This document shows, piece by piece, positions 1 through 6,349 of a stretch of DNA of 9,771 nucleotides; positions within the stretch are counted from its first letter, which is position 1; each line of letters opens with the position of its first letter. A program made the translations under genes and the position numbers. This DNA is from Pseudomonadota bacterium (GTDB lineage: Bacteria > Pseudomonadota > Alphaproteobacteria > Azospirillales > Azospirillaceae). The notes under the pieces are model-generated. The model saw nothing but the letters and a program-made list of their open reading frames with translations, did no database searches and was not told the origin of the DNA. The DNA lies in the NCBI GenBank assembly GCA_023412175.1, contig JAEYOB010000711.1, positions 1 to 9,771 of the forward strand. The letters run 5' to 3'.

Positions 1-396
1 GTGCAGCACCTTCAGGCCGGGGATCATCAGTTCCCAGAAGTCGAGGTTGTGGGCGTGCACCGCCGCCGCGCAGCCGAGCAGCCGCACCGCGTCGTCCGGT
101 TCGAGCTTGGCAAGCGTCAGCGCCACCGCCGTGCGCACCAGATAGAGGAAGTCGCCCTGGGTGAAGGCCGCGGCCCCGCCGTCCAGCCCGGAATTGTAGT
201 CGCCCAGCACGTCCTTGAGCGGCACGGCGAAGCGGGCGGTGAAGTGCCCGTCCTGGGCGCAGCGCATCTCCGGGTGGGCGTCGAGCATGGCGGCCATCGC
301 CGCGAAGCCGGAATGCGGCGCGCCCACCACCAGCACCAGCGGCCGGGCGTACACCGCCTTCAGGCGGTCGTCGAGGAGGTCGAGGCGGTGCGGCAT
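1..396 (-). CDS. Sulfotransferase-like protein, N-terminal part (cut by the left edge)
   Basis: The first 132 codons of a minus-strand gene are present; the rest lies beyond position 1. After a short lead (MPHRLDLLDD) the protein has a beta-strand and P-loop-like segment, LVLVVGAPHSGFAAM at about residues 20-34, followed by LDAHPEM. This resembles the 5'-phosphosulfate-binding loop of PAPS-dependent sulfotransferases, usually GxPRSGT followed by L..HP. Here the Arg is His and the Gly-Thr is Gly-Phe, so the match is degenerate. The ATG at 396 is preceded by GGAGA (406-410, 9 nt away), which supports this start. The gene follows the metallophosphoesterase gene on the same strand, 62 nt downstream of its stop, with a hairpin in the gap that may separate transcription. 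Only the N-terminus can be read, so the family call is tentative, and another P-loop protein is possible. Confidence 0.55.
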   Translation of the reverse strand, partial: MPHRLDLLDDRLKAVYARPLVLVVGAPHSGFAAMAAMLDAHPEMRCAQDGHFTARFAVPLKDVLGDYNSGLDGGAAAFTQGDFLYLVRTAVALTLAKLEPDDAVRLLGCAAAVHAHNLDFWELMIPGLKVLH

Positions 397-410
397 GGGG
401 GCTCGTCTCC

Positions 411-454
411 GGTGTATTGGTCATTCCCGCGTTTGCGGGGACGACGAATACACC
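411..454. repeat. 44-nt imperfect palindrome, intergenic hairpin repeat
   Basis: The outer arms ggtgtatt (411-418) and aatacacc (447-454) are perfect reverse complements. Inside them 420-422 pair with 443-445, and 424-430 pair with 435-441 with one G-T wobble, around a gttt loop (431-434). Only two mismatched pairs interrupt the stem. The core, cattcccgcgtttgcggg, resembles the short cattcccgcg-type palindromes scattered between genes in many proteobacteria. It fills the gap between the metallophosphoesterase stop (459) and the next gene's ribosome-binding site (406-410). It could end transcription or stabilise the 3' end of the upstream mRNA. There is no T-tract, so a classical intrinsic terminator is unlikely. 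Confidence 0.75.
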
Positions 455-458
455 GATT

Positions 459-1214
459 TCAGGTGACGAGGAACCGCCGCTCCGTCCCCTCCAGCACAAG
501 GCAGGTCAGGTGGTGGGTGGCGAAGGCGCCGGTGTCGATGCCGATGCGATTGGCGCGCACCTCCGGTTCCGGGCAGATGGTGTGGCCGTGCACCACCATC
601 TTGCCGTGGTCGGCGGTCGAGCGCAGGAAATCCTCGCGGATCCACAGCAGGTCGTTCTCGCGCTGGCGCTCCAGCGGCACGCCGGGGCGGATGCCGGCGT
701 GGACGAACAGATAGTCGCCGATGGTCACGCTGGTCCGCAGGGAGTCCAGGAACGCCCGGTGCGCCGGCGGCAGCGCCCGGCGCAGCATCTCCTGGGCCTG
801 CGCCATCTCCTCCGGCGGGGAGTCGGCGTGCGGCGGCGGCACGTGGTAGCTCGCCAGCGTCGCGGTGCCGCCGTAGGTCAGCCAGCTCGGGCCGATGCGG
901 ACATCCTCCAGGAAGTCCAGCATGGACGCCTCGTGGTTGCCCTTGAGGTGGATGGCGCCGAAGCCCGGCGGCGGCCCTTCGATCAGGCGCTCGATGACCC
1001 CGCGCGAGTGGGCGCCGCGGTCCACATAGTCGCCCAGGTAGACGATGTACTTGACGAGGTCCGGCGTCGGGGCGGCGTCGGCCTCGATCAGGTCGAGCAT
1101 GCGGTCCAACAGGTCGAGGCGACCGTGCACGTCGCCGATCGCGTAGACGCGCAGGCCGCGCGGCACCGCCGCCGGAACCGGCTCCGTCCTATGCCACCGT
1201 GCGAAGCTGAACAA
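459..1214 (-). CDS. PPP-family metallophosphoesterase (serine/threonine protein phosphatase-like)
   Basis: A complete 251-residue protein with the full set of dinuclear-metal motifs of the PPP/lambda-phosphatase group: GDVHG (27-31), GDYVDRG (61-67), GNHE (92-95), VHAG (171-174), VVHGHT (207-212) and DTG (227-229). These supply the Asp, His and Asn metal ligands and the phosphate-binding Arg, so the enzyme should be an active cytoplasmic phosphomonoesterase acting on phosphoproteins or small phosphoesters. The substrate cannot be told from sequence. There is no signal peptide or membrane segment. The start chosen is TTG at 1214, because GGAGG (1223-1227) lies 8 nt upstream and an in-frame stop (TGA, 1218-1220) immediately precedes it; the ATG at 1221 is out of frame. 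The length is typical of bacterial PrpA/Stp-like PPP phosphatases. It may share a transcript with the sulfotransferase-like gene downstream. Confidence 0.9.
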   Translation of the reverse strand: MFSFARWHRTEPVPAAVPRGLRVYAIGDVHGRLDLLDRMLDLIEADAAPTPDLVKYIVYLGDYVDRGAHSRGVIERLIEGPPPGFGAIHLKGNHEASMLDFLEDVRIGPSWLTYGGTATLASYHVPPPHADSPPEEMAQAQEMLRRALPPAHRAFLDSLRTSVTIGDYLFVHAGIRPGVPLERQRENDLLWIREDFLRSTADHGKMVVHGHTICPEPEVRANRIGIDTGAFATHHLTCLVLEGTERRFLVT

Positions 1215-1217
1215 GAC

Positions 1218-1523
1218 TCATCCCTCCGGAAACGACCTGTTGTAGGCGGTTTCTTCCCGCCACGCATCAGGTAGTTCGGAAGGAGCCGTTTGCGAGGGCG
1301 GCTCGACTGTTGCGGGTGCCGGCTCAACGCTCGGTGGATATCCGGTCGGGTATCCCCTCAGCCTTTCGAGGGGGGCGGTTTGTGCCATGGTGCTTGATGA
1401 ACGGGGCTGTCCGTTGATAAGGAAGGCGGGCTTTCCCTTTCCTTCGACTGTGCGGATCAGGATCATGAACCAGCAGACGGCAGACAGGTAAGCCGCAACA
1501 ACACCTTTCGTTGTTGCGGCCAT
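1218..1523 (-). CDS. Doubtful small ORF: one hydrophobic segment and a Pro-rich tail
   Basis: An open frame of 101 codons from ATG 1523, or 118 codons from TTG 1574. From the ATG start the product would have a hydrophobic stretch near residues 8-23 (VVAAYLSAVCWFMILI) and then a Pro/Ala/Glu-rich tail with a GYPTGYPP repeat, as in a small membrane-anchored protein. In its favour, its stop (TGA, 1218-1220) lies 3 nt before the metallophosphoesterase TTG, and that gene's GGAGG sits inside its last codons, an arrangement typical of translational coupling. Against it, the third-codon-position GC is visibly lower than in the neighbours, no family is recognisable, the ribosome-binding site is weak (GGGGG, 3 nt from ATG), and a strong hairpin covers codons 2-11. 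It may be a leader region rather than a gene. Confidence 0.3.
   Translation of the reverse strand: MAATTKGVVAAYLSAVCWFMILIRTVEGKGKPAFLINGQPRSSSTMAQTAPLERLRGYPTGYPPSVEPAPATVEPPSQTAPSELPDAWREETAYNRSFPEG
1492..1520. repeat. Perfect 11-bp inverted repeat with 7-nt loop
   Basis: gccgcaacaac (1492-1502) and gttgttgcggc (1510-1520) are exact reverse complements around acctttc. No T-run follows on either strand, so it is a poor intrinsic terminator. On the minus strand it begins directly after the candidate ATG at 1523-1521, where an RNA hairpin would hinder translation of the small ORF. A role in the 5' untranslated region of the metallophosphoesterase transcript, or a protein-binding site, is possible. 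Confidence 0.7.
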
Positions 1524-1571
1524 CTGCCCCCGGTTCCACTTTGCAATACCCGTGAAACGGCAGATCACCGC

Positions 1572-1588
1572 CAAATGTCACTCATTTG
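1572..1588. promoter_or_regulatory. Operator-like inverted repeat upstream of the MFS remnant
   Basis: caaatg (1572-1577) and catttg (1583-1588) are exact reverse complements separated by tcact. The site is 16 nt upstream of the efflux remnant's ATG (1605), in the gap between oppositely oriented frames. Drug-efflux genes are often controlled by a regulator bound to a short palindrome at this place, so this may be a leftover operator. No regulator gene is present in the window. Chance occurrence of a 6-bp repeat is possible. Confidence 0.35.
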
Positions 1589-1604
1589 AGCGGACGGTTT
1601 CGTC

Positions 1605-1955
1605 ATGCCTTGTCCAAACCTCAGAACCCTCAGAACCTGGAATTATTCGCTCTGGGCGGCGCTGTCGCTGTTGGCGCCATTCAACATCCTGGCCTCGCTG
1701 GGCATGGATATCTATCTGCCGGTCGTGCCCGCGATGCCCGGCATCCTCGGCACCACGCCGGCCCTGGTGCACCTCACGCTCAGCCTCTACATGATCATGC
1801 TCGGCCTCGGCCAGATCGTCTTCGGCCCGCTGTCCGACCGGATCGGCCGCCGTCCCGTCCTGATCGGCGGGGGTCTCGCCTTTGCCGCCGCCTCGTTCCT
1901 TCTCGCGGCCCTGCGGCATCTTCGCGGCCGAACGGAGGCCGCGCACGCGACATAA
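1605..1955 (+). pseudogene. Truncated Bcr/CflA-family (CmlA-like) MFS drug-efflux transporter
   Basis: The 116-residue frame matches only the first quarter of a chloramphenicol/bicyclomycin-type H+ antiporter. TM1 lies at about 14-37 and ends in LGMDIYLPVVPAMP, characteristic of CmlA-type proteins. TM2 lies at about 55-75, MFS motif A (GPLSDRIGRRPVL) at 74-86, and TM3 at about 86-103. After residue 104 the sequence turns into a non-homologous tail (LRHLRGRTEAAHAT) and stops. Family members have about 400 residues and 12 helices, so roughly nine helices are missing. The other two frames over 1900-2100 contain no MFS sequence, so this is a deletion rather than a simple frameshift. The N-terminal reading frame is otherwise intact, suggesting a fairly recent loss. 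The product cannot transport. The ribosome-binding site upstream of 1605 is weak (ggacgg). Confidence 0.8.
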
Positions 1956-1967
1956 CAGGGCATTCGG

Positions 1968-2000
1968 CGGGAACGGTTCCTTCGGGCAGGGCCGTTCCCG
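1968..2000 (+). terminator. Stable hairpin after the MFS remnant, possible terminator
   Basis: cgggaacgg (1968-1976) and ccgttcccg (1992-2000) are exact reverse complements, and G-T wobbles plus one C-G pair extend the stem inward. The hairpin begins 13 nt after the remnant's stop codon and lies before the phnA start. There is no T-run after it, so termination is a guess; it may be the original 3' end of the efflux gene or a stem in the phnA leader. Confidence 0.4.
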
Positions 2001-2108
2001 TCCCGCAGCGTGCCGGATCTCTCCCTCCCGGTTCCTGTCGCCGACAGCTTGTGATTCCTTTCGCTACGCCCGTGCACTAGGGTGCGCCGACACGTGACGA
2101 GGATGACG

Positions 2109-2453
<345 letters not shown>

Positions 2454-2498
2454 ACCGCCGCCTGTCGGCTGGGACATGGAGACCCGGCGCTCGGACGC

Positions 2499-2533
2499 AT
2501 ATCGGATCGGTTTACTTGCCGATATTGCCGATC
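2499..2533. terminator. Cluster of short inverted repeats between convergent genes
   Basis: atatcgg (2499-2505) pairs with ccgatat (2519-2525), and gatcgg (2505-2510) pairs with ccgatc (2528-2533). The cluster lies between phnA (stop 2453) and the stop of the converging small-protein gene (2512-2514), and extends into the last codons of the latter. The alternative pairings have long loops and no T-tract follows. It is at best a weak bidirectional terminator. Confidence 0.25.
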
Positions 2534-2787
2534 ACCGTCCGGGCGCTCGATGACTGCGCCTTGAGCAAGTTCGTTGCTATTTGCAGCGCCTGCTGTCTCT
2601 GGCTCATGAGGCTTTGCAGCTGGATCATTTCCAGATTGCCCGAGGGTTGGGAGGAGCCGGCCGACTGGACTGGCGCTCCGACGGTACCGGCCGCAGAGCG
2701 TTTCAAGGGCGCCGCGCTGGACGGTTCGCTCATCAGAACGAGCAAGGGCAGCAGAAGGGTGCCCGCTGTAAGGAAGCTGCGCATCAT
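2512..2787 (-). CDS. Small secreted protein of unknown function
   Basis: A 91-residue protein. Residues 1-25 form a typical signal peptide: MMR, a hydrophobic core FLTAGTLLLPLLVLM, and a likely cleavage site after SSA at about 25. A low-complexity Ala/Ser/Gly/Pro linker follows (about 26-50). The C-terminal part (51-91) is predicted to be amphipathic helix, with NLEMIQLQSLMSQRQQAL and ATNLLKAQ, ending in TVIGNIGK. The mature protein should be periplasmic or exported. No cysteine, catalytic motif or known domain is recognised. The start is supported by GGAGAG just upstream of the paired ATGs (2787 and 2784); the second ATG has the better spacing. It lies 146 nt downstream of yitT on the same strand, so it probably has its own promoter. 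Codon use and the signal peptide make it a real gene; the function is unknown. Confidence 0.75.
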   Translation of the reverse strand: MMRSFLTAGTLLLPLLVLMSEPSSAAPLKRSAAGTVGAPVQSAGSSQPSGNLEMIQLQSLMSQRQQALQIATNLLKAQSSSARTVIGNIGK

Positions 2788-2933
2788 TGCTCTCCGTGTC
2801 GGGGCGGCGGGGCGGGTGCTATACGCCTGCGCCGGAGCATGCGCCATTGCCGCCATGGCTGCTGTGGAACGGGTCACAACGAGCCGCATCTTCCAGCCCG
2901 CCACATTCCACCACACCGCCGCTTCCGCCCGCA

Positions 2934-3545
2934 TCAATAGCCGGCATACCGTCCGGGCTTGTGGTTGATGACCAGCACCAGGCTGAGGGACACCGCGCAG
3001 AGCACCGACAGCAGCAGGTTCCGCGGGTCGAGCACCGGCACGGCGGCGGCGATGATCAGGCAGTCCAGGGCCATCTGCACCTTGCCGGCGCGCCAGCCGC
3101 GCTTCTCCTGGAGGTAGATGGTCAGCACGCCGATGCCGCCGACGCTGGCCTTGTGCCGGGCGAGCGCGAGGACGCCCATCCCCATGAGCGTCCCGCCGCC
3201 CACCGCGGCGAACACCGGATCGACCGCCGAAAGCGTGAGGCTGTGCGGCAGCAGCCAGTTCAGCAGCGCCAGGAGGACGTTGGTGGCCAGCGTCTTTGCC
3301 GTGAACGCCCGCCCCATCGCCCGGTAGGCGAACAGGTAGAAGGGCGCGTTGATGGCGAAGAACAGGGCGCCGACGGGAAGGTCGGTCACATAGTGCAGGA
3401 GCAGGGCGATGCCCGCCGCGCCGCCGGTGATCAGCTGCGCCCCCTGGAGCAGCACGAACCCCAGCCCGATGAACAGGCATCCCATCATCAGGGCGTGGGT
3501 GTCTTCGAACAGCGAATGCCGCAGGGCGGCGGCGGGCGTGGTCAT
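2934..3545 (-). CDS. YitT family inner-membrane protein
   Basis: A 203-residue polytopic membrane protein with about five to six hydrophobic segments (roughly 17-35, 40-52, 57-74, 86-100, 110-128 and 158-193). The family signature QLITGGAAGIALLLHYVTD (36-54) is followed by the related second-half segment HKASVGGIGVLTIYLQE (131-147), an internal repeat typical of YitT/DUF161 proteins. Many Firmicutes members carry a C-terminal soluble DUF2179 domain; this one lacks it, as do many short proteobacterial homologues. The substrate or role is not established for the family. The ATG at 3545 (MTTPAAAL) is chosen; a TTG at 3605 would add 20 unlikely residues. GAGA lies 7 nt upstream. It is divergent from cioA. 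Confidence 0.85.
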   Translation of the reverse strand: MTTPAAALRHSLFEDTHALMMGCLFIGLGFVLLQGAQLITGGAAGIALLLHYVTDLPVGALFFAINAPFYLFAYRAMGRAFTAKTLATNVLLALLNWLLPHSLTLSAVDPVFAAVGGGTLMGMGVLALARHKASVGGIGVLTIYLQEKRGWRAGKVQMALDCLIIAAAVPVLDPRNLLLSVLCAVSLSLVLVINHKPGRYAGY

Positions 3546-3779
3546 GCGGTGGTCTCGGCTGGTCCGGATTGCGCCGGTGTCGGCGGGGCTTGAGGGGGCG
3601 CGCAAACTGCTGAATCGTCCGCGTTATGGCAAGCGGATACGCAGTGATAAATGCACGTCCCGTGCCGCGGCCCCGGCCGGGCTGCCTGCCCATCCGGGGA
3701 GTTCCTTTTTTCCCACGAAACCGCCGCGTCCGCGCTGTGTTGTGCGCAGGGGCGACGCTGTGCCCGGGACGGGGGGATC
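3546..3779. promoter_or_regulatory. Divergent intergenic region between yitT and cioA
   Basis: These 234 nt separate two oppositely oriented genes, so they should carry a promoter for each. Reading toward cioA, ttatgg (3624-3629) and gataaa, 16 nt further on, are weak -35/-10 candidates. A pyrimidine run (ttccttttttccc) lies near 3703-3715. No clear FNR/Anr box (TTGAT-N4-ATCAA) is visible, although cytochrome bd genes are often oxygen-regulated. The cioA ribosome-binding site is the gggggga just before the ATG at 3780. Confidence 0.35.
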
Positions 3780-5144
3780 ATGGAACTGGACGTGCTGCTG
3801 CTGAGCCGGCTGCAATTTGCCTTCACCATAGGCTTCCACATCCTGTTCCCGACGCTCACGATCGGCCTGGCGCTGTTCCTAGTGGTGCTCGAGGCGCGCT
3901 GGCTGTTCCGGCGGGACGAGCTGGCCTTCCGGCAGGTGCGGTTCTGGTCGGGGATCTTCGCCCTGGCCTTCGGCGTCGGCGTGGTGTCCGGCATCGTGCT
4001 GTCCTACCAGCTCGGCACCAACTGGAGCCGTTTTTCCACCTTCACCGGCAACCTGCTGGGGCCGATCATCAGCTACGAGGTGCTGACCGCCTTCTTCCTG
4101 GAGGCGGGGTTCCTCGGCATCATGCTGTTCGGCTGGCACCGGGTGAGCCCGCAGGTGCACTTCTTCTCCACCTGCATGGTGGCGCTGGGCACCGTCATCT
4201 CGGCCTTCTGGATCCTGTCCGGCAATTCGTGGATGCAGACGCCGGCCGGCTTCGCGGTGGAGGAGGGCCGCGTCGTCGCCACCGACTGGTGGGCCGCGGT
4301 GTTCAATCCGTCCTTCCCCTACCGCCTTGCGCACATGCTGATGGCGTCGCTGTTGACCACGTCGTTCGTGGTGGCGGGCATCGCCGCCTGGTATCTGCTG
4401 AAGGGCGTGCACGAGGAGTTCGCGCGGCGTGCCTTCTCGCTGGCGCTGTGGATGGCGGCGGGCGCGGCGCCGGCACAGGTGGTGATCGGCGACCTGCATG
4501 GCCTCAACACGCTGGAGCATCAGCCGGTGAAGGTCGCCGCCATGGAGGCGCTGTGGGAGACCGAGGCGCCGGCTCCCTTCGTGGTCTTCGCCATTCCCGA
4601 CGAGGACGGCGAGCGCAACCGCGCCGAACTGGCGATCCCCTACCTGGGCAGCCTGATCCTCACCCACTCGCTGGACGGCGAGGTGAAGGGGCTCAAGGAG
4701 GTGCCGCCGGAGGACCGGCCGCCGGTCGGCATCGTCTTCTACGCGTTCCGGCTGATGGTGGGCCTGGGGATGCTGTTCGTGCTGGTGGCGGCGATCGGGC
4801 TGTGGCTGCGCTGGAGCGGCGGCCTGTACCGGCGGCGCTGGTTCCTGCAACTGTGCGTGGCGGTGTCGCCGCTGGGCTTCGTGGCGCTGCTGGCCGGATG
4901 GACGGTGACCGAGGTCGGGCGCCAGCCCTGGGTGGTTTACGGTCTGCAACGCACCGCCGACGGCGTGTCGCTGCTGCCGGCCTCCTCGGTGGCCACCACG
5001 CTGGCGCTGTTCCTGGTCGCCTACACGGTGCTGCTGATCGCCTTTCTGATCTTCTTCTTCCGCATGGTGCGCCAGGGGCCGGACTACGCGATCGACCCGC
5101 CGCACTTCCAGGACAAGGCCCGCACCCTCTACAAGCGGGCGTGA
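3780..5144 (+). CDS. cioA: Cytochrome bd-type quinol oxidase subunit I (CIO type, short Q-loop)
   Basis: A 454-residue inner-membrane protein, subunit I of the bd oxidase that oxidises quinol and reduces O2 to water without pumping protons. Ligand residues are conserved: His20 in GFHILFP (heme b595), His185 in AHMLMAS and Met326 in FRLMVGLG (heme b558), and the acidic pair Glu100/Glu108 in ISYEVLTAFFLEAG. Quinol-site residues Lys251/Glu256 (KVAAMEALWET) and Glu378 in TEVGRQPW are present. The Q-loop (about 248-318) is much shorter than in E. coli CydA, which has 522 residues. This places it with the CIO-type enzymes, whose first-described members are cyanide-insensitive. The start is ATG 3780, preceded by gggggga; an upstream extension to 3651 would add a non-homologous 43-residue lead. 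The stop is 15 nt before cioB, forming an operon. Confidence 0.96.
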   Translation: MELDVLLLSRLQFAFTIGFHILFPTLTIGLALFLVVLEARWLFRRDELAFRQVRFWSGIFALAFGVGVVSGIVLSYQLGTNWSRFSTFTGNLLGPIISYEVLTAFFLEAGFLGIMLFGWHRVSPQVHFFSTCMVALGTVISAFWILSGNSWMQTPAGFAVEEGRVVATDWWAAVFNPSFPYRLAHMLMASLLTTSFVVAGIAAWYLLKGVHEEFARRAFSLALWMAAGAAPAQVVIGDLHGLNTLEHQPVKVAAMEALWETEAPAPFVVFAIPDEDGERNRAELAIPYLGSLILTHSLDGEVKGLKEVPPEDRPPVGIVFYAFRLMVGLGMLFVLVAAIGLWLRWSGGLYRRRWFLQLCVAVSPLGFVALLAGWTVTEVGRQPWVVYGLQRTADGVSLLPASSVATTLALFLVAYTVLLIAFLIFFFRMVRQGPDYAIDPPHFQDKARTLYKRA

Positions 5145-5159
5145 CCGGCGAGGAATGCC

Positions 5160-6167
5160 ATGGACCTGCCGCTGATCTGGAGCGCCATCATCGCCCTGGG
5201 CGTCTTCATGTACGTGCTGCTCGACGGGTTCGACCTGGGCGTGGGGATCCTGTTCCCGTTCGTGCGCGTCAAGCGCGACCGCGACGCCATGATGAACTCG
5301 GTGGCGCCGATCTGGGACGGCAACGAGACGTGGCTGGTCCTTGGCGGGACGTCGCTGCTGGGGGCGTTCCCGCTGGCCTATTCGACGCTGCTTCCGGCCT
5401 TCTACCTGCCGATCATGGTTATGCTGTTTGGCCTGATCTTCCGCGGCGTGGCCTTCGAGTTCCGCTTCAAGTCGACGCTGCGCTGGCCGTGGTGGGACGC
5501 CTCCTTCTTCATTGGCTCGCTGGTGGCGACGGTCATGCAGGGGATCCTGCTCGGCGCCTTCATCACCGGCGTGCCGGTCGAGGCGATGGAGGGCGGCGTC
5601 TACCGCTACGCCGGCGGGACGCTGGACTGGCTGACGCCGTTCAACCTGATGTGCGGGGTGGGGCTGGCGTGCGGCTACGCGCTGCTGGGCGCTACCTGGC
5701 TGATCCTCAAGACCGAGGGTCATCTCCAGCGCTTCGCCTACAGGGCGGCGATGGTGCTGGCGGTGCTGGTGGTGCTGTTCCTCGTGGTGGTCAGCCTGTG
5801 GACGCCCTTCGCCCATCCGGCGATCCGCGAGCGCTGGTTCACCATGCCGAACCTGCTCTACCTGTCGCCGGTGCCGCTGGTGACCGGGGTGACGGTGCTG
5901 GCGCTGTTCGCCTCGTTGCAGCGGCGGCGTGAGACGGCGCCTTTCGTGCTGACCATGGTGCTGTTCGGACTGTCGTTCCTCGGGCTGGCGATCAGCCTGT
6001 GGCCCTATGTCGTGCCGCGGGCGCTGACCATCTGGGACGCCGCGTCGCCGCGCGATTCACAGATCTTCCTGCTGGTCGGCGTGGCGTTCCTCCTGCCGAT
6101 CATTCTCGCCTACACGTTCTATTCCTACCGGGTCTTCCGCGGGAAGGTGGAGGAAGGGTATCACTAG
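5160..6167 (+). CDS. cioB: Cytochrome bd-type quinol oxidase subunit II
   Basis: A 335-residue polytopic protein, the partner of CioA. It begins MDLPLIWSAIIALGVFMYV and carries the CydB hallmarks DGFDLGVG (22-29) and WDGNETWLVLGG (52-63), followed by FPLAYSTLLPAFYLP and FRGVAFEFR. The length matches CIO-type subunit II (about 335-380 residues). It has the usual eight or nine hydrophobic helices and ends in a short basic tail (YRVFRGKVEEGYH). It forms the heterodimer with subunit I in the cytoplasmic membrane and stabilises the hemes. ATG 5160 has GAGGA 5 nt upstream and follows the cioA stop by 15 nt, so the two are co-transcribed. No CydX-like small membrane ORF follows, and no cydDC assembly genes are in the window. 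Confidence 0.96.
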   Translation: MDLPLIWSAIIALGVFMYVLLDGFDLGVGILFPFVRVKRDRDAMMNSVAPIWDGNETWLVLGGTSLLGAFPLAYSTLLPAFYLPIMVMLFGLIFRGVAFEFRFKSTLRWPWWDASFFIGSLVATVMQGILLGAFITGVPVEAMEGGVYRYAGGTLDWLTPFNLMCGVGLACGYALLGATWLILKTEGHLQRFAYRAAMVLAVLVVLFLVVVSLWTPFAHPAIRERWFTMPNLLYLSPVPLVTGVTVLALFASLQRRRETAPFVLTMVLFGLSFLGLAISLWPYVVPRALTIWDAASPRDSQIFLLVGVAFLLPIILAYTFYSYRVFRGKVEEGYH

Positions 6168-6270
6168 AGATTATCGTACAGTTTCATAGGGCGTTGTGGC
6201 GTGTTTCTTGCTGAACGGGCGGCGGAGACTGCTCCCGTCGTCGGCGGCCGGACCCGGCTGCGGCGAAGAG

Positions 6271-6285
6271 GGCAAACGGTTTGCC
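6271..6285. promoter_or_regulatory. Perfect 15-bp palindrome, possible operator
   Basis: ggcaaac-g-gtttgcc is an exact inverted repeat with a single central base. It lies 104 nt after the cioB stop and 65 nt before the ATG of the receptor-like gene, in a 182-nt gap. The position suits a regulator-binding site for the downstream gene. The spacer is too short for a stable RNA hairpin, so binding of a dimeric protein is the more likely reading if it is functional. No matching regulator gene is visible nearby. Confidence 0.4.
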
Positions 6286-6349
6286 TTAGCGATGGCCTCT
6301 GTGAGCAATCATTGTGCAGAACGGCTATCGGCGCGCAGGAGGGAACGCC

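Noticed and set aside
1..1274. Plus-strand open frames opposite the sulfotransferase-like and phosphatase genes
   Set aside because: No family motifs and strongly Arg/His/Gly-biased composition; the minus-strand genes explain the region.
1917..2097. Frameshift as the cause of the broken MFS gene
   Set aside because: Neither alternative frame continues the transporter (no further hydrophobic helices or MFS motifs), so sequence is missing rather than shifted.
3672..3681. Palindrome cccggccggg upstream of cioA
   Set aside because: Ten-base G/C-only palindromes are expected by chance in DNA of this composition.
2788..3693. Long upstream extension of the small secreted-protein frame
   Set aside because: The extension is antisense-phase reading through yitT. 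The signal peptide at the paired ATGs (2787/2784) and GGAGAG just before them fix the start.
3879..5816. Long minus-strand open frame opposite cioAB
   Set aside because: The product is His/Gln/Arg-rich with no domain, the usual mirror of a high-GC membrane-protein gene.
3626..5932. Very long plus-strand open frame across cioA and cioB in another phase
   Set aside because: Its product is Arg/Gly/Ala-rich low-complexity sequence, typical of out-of-phase reading of high-GC coding DNA; the real cioA and cioB frames have full family motifs.
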